Shown: in pieces, positions 32,594 through 39,781 of the stretch | How the letters are laid out: each line of letters begins with the position of its first letter | Numbering within the stretch: the first letter of the stretch is position 1 | Assembly (NCBI GenBank): GCA_050288085.1 | Contig: JBNKDD010000013.1 | Span: 1 to 43,708 of the forward strand | Direction of reading: 5' to 3' | Origin: JBNKDD01 sp050288085 | GTDB lineage: Bacteria > Chloroflexota > Anaerolineae > Aggregatilineales > UBA3940 | DNA length: 43,708 bases | The notes under the pieces: model-generated | Databases searched by the model: none | Seen by the model: only the letters and a program-made list of their open reading frames with translations | What the model was told of the DNA's origin: nothing | Position numbers and translations under genes: made by a program

Positions 32594-34832
32594 TATCTGG
32601 CGATTGTGGCGAGTCGCGGAATACCCAGAAATTGTCTTCAAGCACGGTAATGTAATCTTCGGCAAAAACATATACCGTATAGTAGTTACTACGTGGAAGT
32701 CCTTTAGTGAGTGAAAACCTTCCTTCTCGATCAGTGATGGATTGCGTGTAAATCTGGGATTCATCCCAATTGAACTGTGCCGATTCAAAGGCTACATCCA
32801 ACACGATCACCAGGGCACCGGAAATACCTTCACCGGTCACAGCGTCAACCACCTGCCCGGACACAAAGACTTCCTCACTGGCTCCTTCTTCGCCGGATGG
32901 TGGTTGGGTACCGCTCCCGACTGACACACCCAGTGAGAACATCGGTTGATTCTCGACCAGTACATCCACCGCATAGTTTCCTTCAGGGAGTGATTCGTCC
33001 ATGTTCAGGCTGATCCAGAAATCTTTGCCAACCCCACCTGCGTCCCAGGAGGCGGTTTGACTCGCCACGATCCGTCCGTCCAATATCCACCGGTAAGTCC
33101 AGATGGTCCCGGTTGGCATAAAATCCCAATCTACAAATGCATACAGATTGGTTACCCCCAACGGCATGACATCCCCAGAATTACCTTCCGGCAAGCCATC
33201 TCTTGAAATATCGCTGGACATGCGAGGATTTGAAAAGGCTATTGACTGCCCCTGCGAGTTGATATTACCGGCCAATGTTAGATCAGCGGTGGCGGCCAGC
33301 CGTTCCCCGATCAGCAGTTCCAGCCGGTAGGAACCCAGTGGCAGTCCTTCGTAATTGATCGCGCTGACCCGTGCCGCACCGCTTGGCCCTTGATCCCAGG
33401 TATAGACATTCCGGGATATTTCTGTCCCATCCAGATACCAGATTTCTGTCCAATCCTGGCCTTCGGGCATATTCTCAGCGGCGAATATAGCATCAATTTG
33501 AGGGGTTTCGGCAGGCAGCAAACTCGCCTGTATTGTGAACCCTCCTGCGCCGTCTGGAGTCCCGACTGTGAGATCGCTGAACACCGGCTCGGATACTGTC
33601 TCACCCACAGTGATATTGGTGGTAGCAGCTATCTGTCCTTCTAATAGGATAGAGAATTCATAATTACCATCCGGCCAAGTCATATTTTCTGAGCCGATAT
33701 ACCATGTCCCATTACTCCCGCCACCCCAGGCTAACGGCCCCAGGCTGAACTGCGGCATATCGACCCCATCTCGGGTAACACGGAGTTCATAAGCCATTCC
33801 GGGACGCATGTTATCGTAGTCAAAAAATACAAATGCGCTGGTGGTTCCGCTGGGCAGGTTGGTTACGATCCGAGTAGGAATGCCTAGATCGCTGATTTGC
33901 TGTGAAACAAACATGCGGCTGATCACTGCTTGTTCTGGTGGAGCTGTTGTGACCAGTCCCTCGCGGTGATCAAGTTTAAACCCATAGTTCGCAGCCTCAA
34001 TTAGGGGGGTGATCAGGCTGACCGGGCGCATAGCAGTGACATTGTCCCCGATAGGGACACAGGCATCCTGCTCGGTGATCAGGCCGTCGTTGGTATTGTC
34101 CTGGATACTGAGGCAGTTGATACCCGGTTCTTCACCGGAGGTGGCCGGTGCACTGGTGGGGAGGGCGACTAAACGCCCGGATGCATCATAGGCACCGCCG
34201 CCGCTCATACCGCCACCCAGATCGAGTTCGGTTCTGAACCAGGCAAACCGGCTGCCGCTTGTTTCGGTCGTTACACCGGTGATGACCCCGCTGATAGCAG
34301 TTACATTGGTGGCACTCACATCCGGGTATCCAACAAATGTCAGTGCGTTGCCGGGCAGTAGATTCGACGGATCACCTATCGATACGCTGGGTAAGTTCAG
34401 AGATTCTGGGTCGATAGGGCTTCCATCCAGACTACCGGAGATTTGGAGAACTGCTGCATCAAGCCGCGTATCGATTTGCACAATATCTGCCAGGTAAGTG
34501 GGGACAGGTGGCTCATCAAGGCGTACCGAGAGTGCCACAATGATCCGTTCGCCTCGGCAGGGGCCAAGCGCATCTGCCAGGTGTGCGTTGGTAAGAATTA
34601 ATCCGGTAGGGCTGATTATGGTGCCGGAACCTACACAGGATAGGGTTTGCGTACCGGCAACATCATAGGTCTGCATGAGGAATACGGTAGATTGCTGTGC
34701 ATCTACAATCGGGTCGATTTCCCCATCCTGGGCTATCGCTGCCGGGGTCATCAGCAGCAAGCTAATGACCAGTGCAATACCGGTATAGTGCCATAATTTT
34801 TTCGCCGCGGTTTTTATAGATTGGGACTTCAT
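32568..34832 (-). CDS. Secreted trypsin-like serine protease with C-terminal beta domains
   Basis: From ATG at 34832 (754 residues) there is a signal peptide (IALVISLLLMTPAAIAQ). An S1-type protease domain at about 45-260 has the catalytic His in TNAHLAD (His84), Asp in DAAVLQ (Asp125) and Ser in GGGMSGGG (Ser210). Two or three Ig-like repeats follow, each with a motif like TEIWYLDGTEIS or TIWTYRWILDG. The last part (about 665-754) is a carboxypeptidase-regulatory-like fold (SGQVVDAVTGEGISGALVIVLD, DREGRFSL). The protease triad looks intact. Substrate is unknown. It starts six bases after the previous gene and is the third of three minus-strand genes. Confidence 0.85.
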   Translation of the reverse strand: MKSQSIKTAAKKLWHYTGIALVISLLLMTPAAIAQDGEIDPIVDAQQSTVFLMQTYDVAGTQTLSCVGSGTIISPTGLILTNAHLADALGPCRGERIIVALSVRLDEPPVPTYLADIVQIDTRLDAAVLQISGSLDGSPIDPESLNLPSVSIGDPSNLLPGNALTFVGYPDVSATNVTAISGVITGVTTETSGSRFAWFRTELDLGGGMSGGGAYDASGRLVALPTSAPATSGEEPGINCLSIQDNTNDGLITEQDACVPIGDNVTAMRPVSLITPLIEAANYGFKLDHREGLVTTAPPEQAVISRMFVSQQISDLGIPTRIVTNLPSGTTSAFVFFDYDNMRPGMAYELRVTRDGVDMPQFSLGPLAWGGGSNGTWYIGSENMTWPDGNYEFSILLEGQIAATTNITVGETVSEPVFSDLTVGTPDGAGGFTIQASLLPAETPQIDAIFAAENMPEGQDWTEIWYLDGTEISRNVYTWDQGPSGAARVSAINYEGLPLGSYRLELLIGERLAATADLTLAGNINSQGQSIAFSNPRMSSDISRDGLPEGNSGDVMPLGVTNLYAFVDWDFMPTGTIWTYRWILDGRIVASQTASWDAGGVGKDFWISLNMDESLPEGNYAVDVLVENQPMFSLGVSVGSGTQPPSGEEGASEEVFVSGQVVDAVTGEGISGALVIVLDVAFESAQFNWDESQIYTQSITDREGRFSLTKGLPRSNYYTVYVFAEDYITVLEDNFWVFRDSPQSPDITIEMSRP

Positions 34833-34838
34833 AGTCAA

Positions 34839-35483
34839 TTAATATTGCAAACTTGCCAGAAATCGCTGGAACGCTGGCAGATTATCATCATAGGATTCCT
34901 GGTCAGACATATACGTAATAACCAGTGCGCGGTTACCATCCAGGATGACGGTGTCAGTTCCGATCACTACCACCGGTAAACGTTGGATAAAGGGGTTGGG
35001 GTCGGCATCAACGTATGCGAATGTCATCCGAGTCTGGCTTACACCATCAATGGTGACTTCCTCGACACTCAATACCCGGTATGCCGAGAGGTCAATCGAG
35101 CGTTGGAGGGTCAAACTGTCTAGTACATTACGCACTGACGTTTGACCGCTGGCAGGGATAGAACTGATCACGAACTGTGTTTTGAACGGGCGGGCCTTTG
35201 GATCGCGAATCCGGGCGACATAGTTACCGCCTTCATCCACCAACCACCCCGCCGGATAGAGTGCTTCAATACCAGCCTCACGGCTCACGTACAACCATGT
35301 CTGGCTGGTATTGCTCTGTCGCAGCAGCAGCCCTAATCCCAGAGCGGTCAGAGTGATAATTACCACCAACATTTCGGCGAAGCGGTCGTTGCGGGTGAGG
35401 GGGGCCGCCACCTCACTATGGTCAACTCGCTGATCGATCTGTTCGGTCGGCTGCTCGTCCCAATCCCAGGAGACATCACTCAC
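34839..35483 (-). CDS. Single-pass membrane protein of unknown function
   Basis: The 214-residue protein has an acidic cytoplasmic start, one membrane helix at about 36-56 (EMLVVIITLTALGLGLLL) and an extracytoplasmic domain. That domain has YVSREAGIEALYPAGWLVDEGGNYVARI, which resembles the PsbP-like or lipoprotein folds seen in many Chloroflexota proteins. It overlaps the upstream gene by four bases (ATGA) and lies six bases before the protease gene, so the three genes form one unit. Its role is not recognisable from sequence alone. Confidence 0.7.
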   Translation of the reverse strand: MSDVSWDWDEQPTEQIDQRVDHSEVAAPLTRNDRFAEMLVVIITLTALGLGLLLRQSNTSQTWLYVSREAGIEALYPAGWLVDEGGNYVARIRDPKARPFKTQFVISSIPASGQTSVRNVLDSLTLQRSIDLSAYRVLSVEEVTIDGVSQTRMTFAYVDADPNPFIQRLPVVVIGTDTVILDGNRALVITYMSDQESYDDNLPAFQRFLASLQY

Positions 35484-36445
35484 AGGATTTTCTCCAATCC
35501 CAGCCGCGCTCTGGTGAGTTTATTCTGCCGTTGGAGCAGACCATATATTGCTGAGAAGATTCCGATCAATGCAACGATGCTTAAGACCAGCCCAGGCCAG
35601 GGGCTAAAGCCGTCATCGGTCAGGCTGAGGCTGACATTGTTTAGTTCTTTACTTGCAAAGAGCAAGAAACCGTTCGCACCCGCGGCTAAAGCTACTCCCC
35701 CACCAAGGAAGTAAACGGGCATTTCCTCAAACCGGTTGCGTCCCAGAAAGTAACCGATAATGATCCCGGATATCACGTAAGCGCAGGTTTCAGCCAGGAT
35801 TCTGAAGTTGCCGTTGACCAGCGATACACCACCTTCGTCAAGCACAAATAGAAGCCCAAACATAGTGGCATAACCCCAACTGGCGGCCATGGTATATAGA
35901 ATGCCATCAACCCGGCGAACAAATGCCATTGTCCGCCAGACGGTGTAACGCACAATCACATAGATCACAAAGGCGTTGATCGACCCACTGATCAACATAT
36001 TACCGAGCAGACGGTTAACCGCATTCGTTCGCCAGAACCAGGTATTGACATCGATAAAATCATAGACGAATGGGCGGATAATCGCTGCGGCTGCCAGTGC
36101 AGCCAGGACAAATACTGTAGGCAGCATTGGCGAGAACTCAAATTCGAGTCGTGAGGCGGTGCGGTAAAGCACACTCAACCACACCAGGGCCGGTAAGATC
36201 GCGACGCTGATGCTGATAAACAAACGCGGAAACCCTTGCAGCTCGGTTTGGATGATCTGGTTAATGATGACTAATCCAATGGACAGTATCACCATTAAGC
36301 CAATCGTGAAGGTGCTGGCCCGCCACAGTGGGACAACATCCTCGGTAAACTGAACCAGGTGTCTATCGCAATAAGGTCGATTTCCGAATAGTTGGCGGGC
36401 ACGCAAAACCCGTCCACACACGGTACAATGCAGTTGAACGCTCAT
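35480..36445 (-). CDS. Polytopic membrane protein with N-terminal zinc ribbon (weakly PrsW-like)
   Basis: The 321-residue protein starts with a cysteine pair CTVCGRVL and CDRH, a short zinc-ribbon, then about eight membrane helices. RRVDGILYTMAASWGYATMFG resembles the DGivyG region of PrsW-family proteases, but the glutamate pair expected in the active site is not seen, so it may be a non-protease relative. A promoter lies almost at the ATG, so the message may be leaderless. It is the first gene of the 36445-32568 unit. Function is uncertain. Confidence 0.6.
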   Translation of the reverse strand: MSVQLHCTVCGRVLRARQLFGNRPYCDRHLVQFTEDVVPLWRASTFTIGLMVILSIGLVIINQIIQTELQGFPRLFISISVAILPALVWLSVLYRTASRLEFEFSPMLPTVFVLAALAAAAIIRPFVYDFIDVNTWFWRTNAVNRLLGNMLISGSINAFVIYVIVRYTVWRTMAFVRRVDGILYTMAASWGYATMFGLLFVLDEGGVSLVNGNFRILAETCAYVISGIIIGYFLGRNRFEEMPVYFLGGGVALAAGANGFLLFASKELNNVSLSLTDDGFSPWPGLVLSIVALIGIFSAIYGLLQRQNKLTRARLGLEKIL

Positions 36446-36453
36446 TAACTGCC

Positions 36454-36482
36454 ATTGTACCCGTGTTGCCGGGTGCTTTCAA
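36454..36482 (-). promoter_or_regulatory. Strong promoter, leaderless, for the membrane-protein/protease unit
   Basis: On the minus strand TTGAAA (36482-36477), a 17-base spacer and TACAAT (36459-36454) lie so close that the start site should fall within a few bases of the ATG at 36445. No ribosome site precedes the ATG, which fits a leaderless message. Confidence 0.6.
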
Positions 36483-36524
36483 CGTGCGATTTGGCGCTGA
36501 TTTACCAATATTGGAGGGCCTATC

Positions 36525-37487
36525 ATGGAATATCGCAAGCTAGGGCGAACCGGACTCAAAGTCTCTGAGCTATGCCTGGGGTCAATGACTTTTGGCTGGG
36601 GGGCTGACGAACCGACCTCAGACACTATCATGGATCGAGCTTTTGATGTGGGGATCAATTTCCTGGATACGGCTGATGTCTATTCTCGGTGGATCGAGGG
36701 TAATGATGGCGGTGTTGCTGAAACCTGGATCGGTAATTGGCTGAAGACTAAAGACCGTCGCCAGGTTGTGATCGCCACCAAAGTGCGTGCTCCCATGTGG
36801 GATGGGCCAAACGGCGAAGGACTCTCGCGGGTACATATCATGCAGGCTGTTGAAGATAGCCTGCGGCGGCTGGGCACAGACTATATCGACCTGTACCAAA
36901 CCCATTTTCCCGATGATGACACACCGCTGGAAGAAACCCTGCGTGCTCTGGATGACCTTGTCCGCCAGGGTAAAGTACGCTACATCGGCTGCTCAAATCA
37001 TCCAGCCTGGTTATTGACAAAATCACTCTGGATCAGCGATCTGAATGGCCTGGCGCGTTACGAATCCTTACAACCACACTATAACCTTGTTCACCGGGAC
37101 GAGTTTGAGCGGGAGCTTAAACCACTCTGCAAGGACCAGCAGATCGGCGTTATTCCTTATAGCCCGTTGGCAGGTGGCTTTCTAACTGGCAAGTATCGAC
37201 GTAACGCTGATCTTCCAGAAGGTGCACGCGGTGAAACCAGCGAGAAAATACAGTCCTATCTCACCGACCGGAATTTCGACCTGCTCGACAAAATGGCCGA
37301 TATCGGCGCAGGCTACGGAAAAACAATTGCTCAGGTTGCTTTGGCCTGGCAGTTATCACAGCCGGTCATCACCTCGCCGATCATCGGTGCGCGGACTCTC
37401 AAACAGCTAAACGAGAGTCTTGGTGCTATCGGTTTTCGACTCAACGCTGAAGAGATGCAATTATTGGATCAGGCCAGCGTGGGGTAG
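36525..37487 (+). CDS. Aldo/keto reductase
   Basis: The 320-residue protein has the AKR catalytic tetrad Asp48 (FLDTADVY), Tyr53, Lys86 (VIATKVRAP) and His127 (LYQTHFPDD). GTDYIDLYQTH, IPYSPLAGGFLTGKY and a nucleotide-binding region near PIIGARTLKQLNE complete the pattern. These NADPH-dependent enzymes reduce aldehydes and ketones; the substrate cannot be read. A GGAGG site precedes the ATG. It is divergent from the PrsW-like gene and converges on the thioesterase gene 12 bases away. Confidence 0.95.
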   Translation: MEYRKLGRTGLKVSELCLGSMTFGWGADEPTSDTIMDRAFDVGINFLDTADVYSRWIEGNDGGVAETWIGNWLKTKDRRQVVIATKVRAPMWDGPNGEGLSRVHIMQAVEDSLRRLGTDYIDLYQTHFPDDDTPLEETLRALDDLVRQGKVRYIGCSNHPAWLLTKSLWISDLNGLARYESLQPHYNLVHRDEFERELKPLCKDQQIGVIPYSPLAGGFLTGKYRRNADLPEGARGETSEKIQSYLTDRNFDLLDKMADIGAGYGKTIAQVALAWQLSQPVITSPIIGARTLKQLNESLGAIGFRLNAEEMQLLDQASVG

Positions 37488-37499
37488 GGGGGTAAATCG

Positions 37500-37892
37500 C
37501 TACCTGGCCTTAGCTTTTAGATTGTCAAGGAACCGGTTGGTGTCAATGATAAACCGGGTATGAGTGCCCTCACCGATCAGTTCTTGTTCGTCCCAGGCTT
37601 GTACTCGGAAGGTCACCCGGCGGCGATCTACCTCGATCACCTCAGCTCGTGCACGAACTTTATGTCCAAGCGGCGTTGCTGCGATATGCTTGATGTCCAG
37701 GGCTGTGCCCACCGATGCCTGACCTTTATCCAATAGGGGGTCTATCGTTGAAAGCGCCGTCTGTTCCATCAGCGCAACCATAGCCGGAGTTGCATACACA
37801 TCGATATTGCCACTGCCCAGATGCCGGGCGGTTTGATCCTTGGTGACAGTAATGGTAGTCTCCCCGACCAGGCCGGGTTTGATTTGTTCCAT
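37500..37892 (-). CDS. FlK-like hotdog thioesterase
   Basis: The 130-residue hotdog-fold protein has VYATPAMVALMEQTAL (Thr35 and Glu43) and PLGHKVRARAEV (His77), which line up with the Thr, Glu, His triad of fluoroacetyl-CoA thioesterase FlK. Most family members act on other acyl-CoAs, so the fluorinated substrate should not be assumed. It is a small soluble enzyme and appears to be transcribed alone. Confidence 0.88.
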   Translation of the reverse strand: MEQIKPGLVGETTITVTKDQTARHLGSGNIDVYATPAMVALMEQTALSTIDPLLDKGQASVGTALDIKHIAATPLGHKVRARAEVIEVDRRRVTFRVQAWDEQELIGEGTHTRFIIDTNRFLDNLKAKAR

Positions 37893-37906
37893 ATAGTTAC
37901 ATGTCC

Positions 37907-37935
37907 TTGTTGTAAATCGTCTAAAGGATTATAAC
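37907..37935 (+). promoter_or_regulatory. Promoter of the family-5 substrate-binding protein gene
   Basis: TTGTTG (37907-37912), a 17-base spacer and TATAAC (37930-37935) lie directly before the ATG at 37944, so transcription should start almost at the ATG. A GAGAGG at 37946-37951 could alternatively serve in-frame TTG codons at 37959 or 37962. Confidence 0.45.
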
Positions 37936-37943
37936 ACCGGGTT

Positions 37944-39560
37944 ATGAGAGAGGTTGATTTGTTGAAGCGTCTGTTTAGGATTCGGCTTTTGCCGATTCTG
38001 GCGGTGGTTGCCATTTTAACTGGCTGTGGACAGTCCGATGAGGAGGCCGATGCCAAACCATTTGTCTATGGCCTGACAACCGTCCCAGCCAGCCTTGACC
38101 CCCATGTTGATGATTCACCTGAACTTGGGCCGGTGCTGCGTGGAATCTACGATACCCTGATCTATCGTACCGCCGATACATATGAGTTTGTTCCCGGTCT
38201 TGCCGAGGCATGGGAGATCAGCCCTGATGGTTTGACTTATACCTTCAACCTACGGCAGGATGTGACCTTCCATGATGGGACACCTTTTAATGCCGAAGCC
38301 GTGCGGATTAATATTGAACGAATCCTTGATCCGAATACCTATTCCAGGAAGGCCGTAGATCTGCTTGGCCCGGTTGACCGGGTTGAGGTTGTCGATCAAT
38401 ATCGAGTATCTCTGATCCTGTCTGCTCCTTATGCCCCTCTGCTTGATGGCCTGAGCCAACCTTATCTTTCGATGGCGTCCCCAACCGCTCTTTCGAAATG
38501 GGACCCGGTTGTCTATCAGTTTCACCAGGTTGGGACAGGCCCCTATCGTTTTGTTCAGTATGACCTCAACGATCAGATCGTGCTGGAACGAAACCCGGAT
38601 TATGCCTGGGGGCCATCAACCGTAACCAACCCAGGGGTGCCGCAAGTTGAGAATCTTGTTTTTCGCTTTTTCACCGACTCGGATTCTCGCCTTGAAGCCG
38701 TTCTCGATAGGCAGGCTCAAGTCATAGAGGGGCTGACCCCGGCTGAGGCACGTCAGCTTGCTTTAGACAACACCATCAGCCTTGAGACAAATACAATCCC
38801 CGGTCAGCCTATTCAGTTTATCCTGAATACTAATCGAACTCCGACTAGCGCACTGGCGGTGCGTCAGGCATTGATCATGGCCGCTGACCGGTTGTCTATT
38901 GCGCAAATTGTTTACCAGGGCTACAGCCCTATAGCGAATGGCCCTCTGTCCAATAGCTCCTTGTATTATTCGCCGGGAGTAGAAGGGTTATATGCCTATG
39001 ATCCGGCACAGGCCGCAGCTTTGTTTAATACAACGGGCTGGATTGACTCAAACCAGGATGGCTGGCGTGATGAGGAGGGTGAACCGCTGGTTATCAGGTT
39101 AACTGTAACCCCTGAAGGCAATGCTCCCCAGGTTGCTGCCTTATTAAAAGCTCAATGGGAATCGGCTTTGCAGGTTCAGGTTAGAATACATCAGGTTGCA
39201 ACCTACTCTATGCTGGTGAAAGCCGTCAACACGAATGATTATCATGGGGTTGCCTATAGTGTTTCCGGCCTTGATCCTATGCTGCTTGACAGTCTATTCT
39301 TATCATCCAGTCCTTATAATTGGTCCCGTTATGTCGATCCAGAGTTAGATGGATTCCTCCAAGTTGCGCGGACTGAAATGGATGATCAGCAGCGTGCTCA
39401 ACTCTACGCCCTTGCTCAACAGCGCATTATGGAGCAGGCGTTAATTGTGCCTATTGGTGAGCAGATAAACCTGATTGGAATACAGCCGGGGATACAGGGC
39501 TTGCATTTTGATGCAACAGGTATATACCCTTACTTTTCTGATCTGATGCCGGAATATTAG
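37944..39560 (+). CDS. ABC peptide/solute-binding lipoprotein (SBP_bac_5)
   Basis: The protein has a lipoprotein signal (LLPILAVVAILTGCGQ). It also has the family-5 binding fold: TVPASLDPHVDDS, GLAEAWEISPDGLTYTFNLRQDVTFHDGTPFNAEAV, VGTGPYRFVQYDLNDQIVLERNPDY and AVRQALIMAADR. Such proteins bind peptides, opines, nickel or sugars for Dpp/Opp-like importers. No permease or ATPase gene is adjacent. The start is either ATG at 37944 with no leader or TTG at 37959/37962 with GAGAGG upstream; the signal peptide works in both cases. A hairpin terminator follows. Confidence 0.93.
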   Translation: MREVDLLKRLFRIRLLPILAVVAILTGCGQSDEEADAKPFVYGLTTVPASLDPHVDDSPELGPVLRGIYDTLIYRTADTYEFVPGLAEAWEISPDGLTYTFNLRQDVTFHDGTPFNAEAVRINIERILDPNTYSRKAVDLLGPVDRVEVVDQYRVSLILSAPYAPLLDGLSQPYLSMASPTALSKWDPVVYQFHQVGTGPYRFVQYDLNDQIVLERNPDYAWGPSTVTNPGVPQVENLVFRFFTDSDSRLEAVLDRQAQVIEGLTPAEARQLALDNTISLETNTIPGQPIQFILNTNRTPTSALAVRQALIMAADRLSIAQIVYQGYSPIANGPLSNSSLYYSPGVEGLYAYDPAQAAALFNTTGWIDSNQDGWRDEEGEPLVIRLTVTPEGNAPQVAALLKAQWESALQVQVRIHQVATYSMLVKAVNTNDYHGVAYSVSGLDPMLLDSLFLSSSPYNWSRYVDPELDGFLQVARTEMDDQQRAQLYALAQQRIMEQALIVPIGEQINLIGIQPGIQGLHFDATGIYPYFSDLMPEY

Positions 39561-39563
39561 CGA

Positions 39564-39592
39564 AAAATGCCACCAGGGGGTGGTGGCATTTT
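39564..39592 (+). terminator. Terminator of the family-5 binding-protein gene
   Basis: A perfect 12-base stem (AAAATGCCACCA / TGGTGGCATTTT) with a five-G loop starts three bases after the stop codon. The T-run is short. Confidence 0.8.
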
Positions 39593-39709
39593 CCAGTTTA
39601 TGTTATGGAGGAGAAGAAGGCGTCCGCAACCGTAGAATAGCACATTCCGATTTTAGGGTGATGACGCTTGCCCTACGGCATAGCTACGTTTCGATGGCTT
39701 TGAGGAAGT

Positions 39710-39739
39710 TTGCTCAGGCTCACTGAGCAACGGTATACT
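39710..39739 (+). promoter_or_regulatory. Possible promoter and palindrome before the GH3-like gene
   Basis: TTGCTC (39710-39715), an 18-base spacer and TATACT (39734-39739) form a weak promoter. TTGCTCA and TGAGCAA (39710-39716 and 39724-39730) make a 7-base palindrome covering the -35, a possible operator. The rest of the 212-base gap 39561-39772 holds only the upstream terminator. Confidence 0.4.
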
Positions 39740-39781
39740 ACAGTCCTTGCTTTTGCAAGATGGGGGACAAACTTGACAGGA

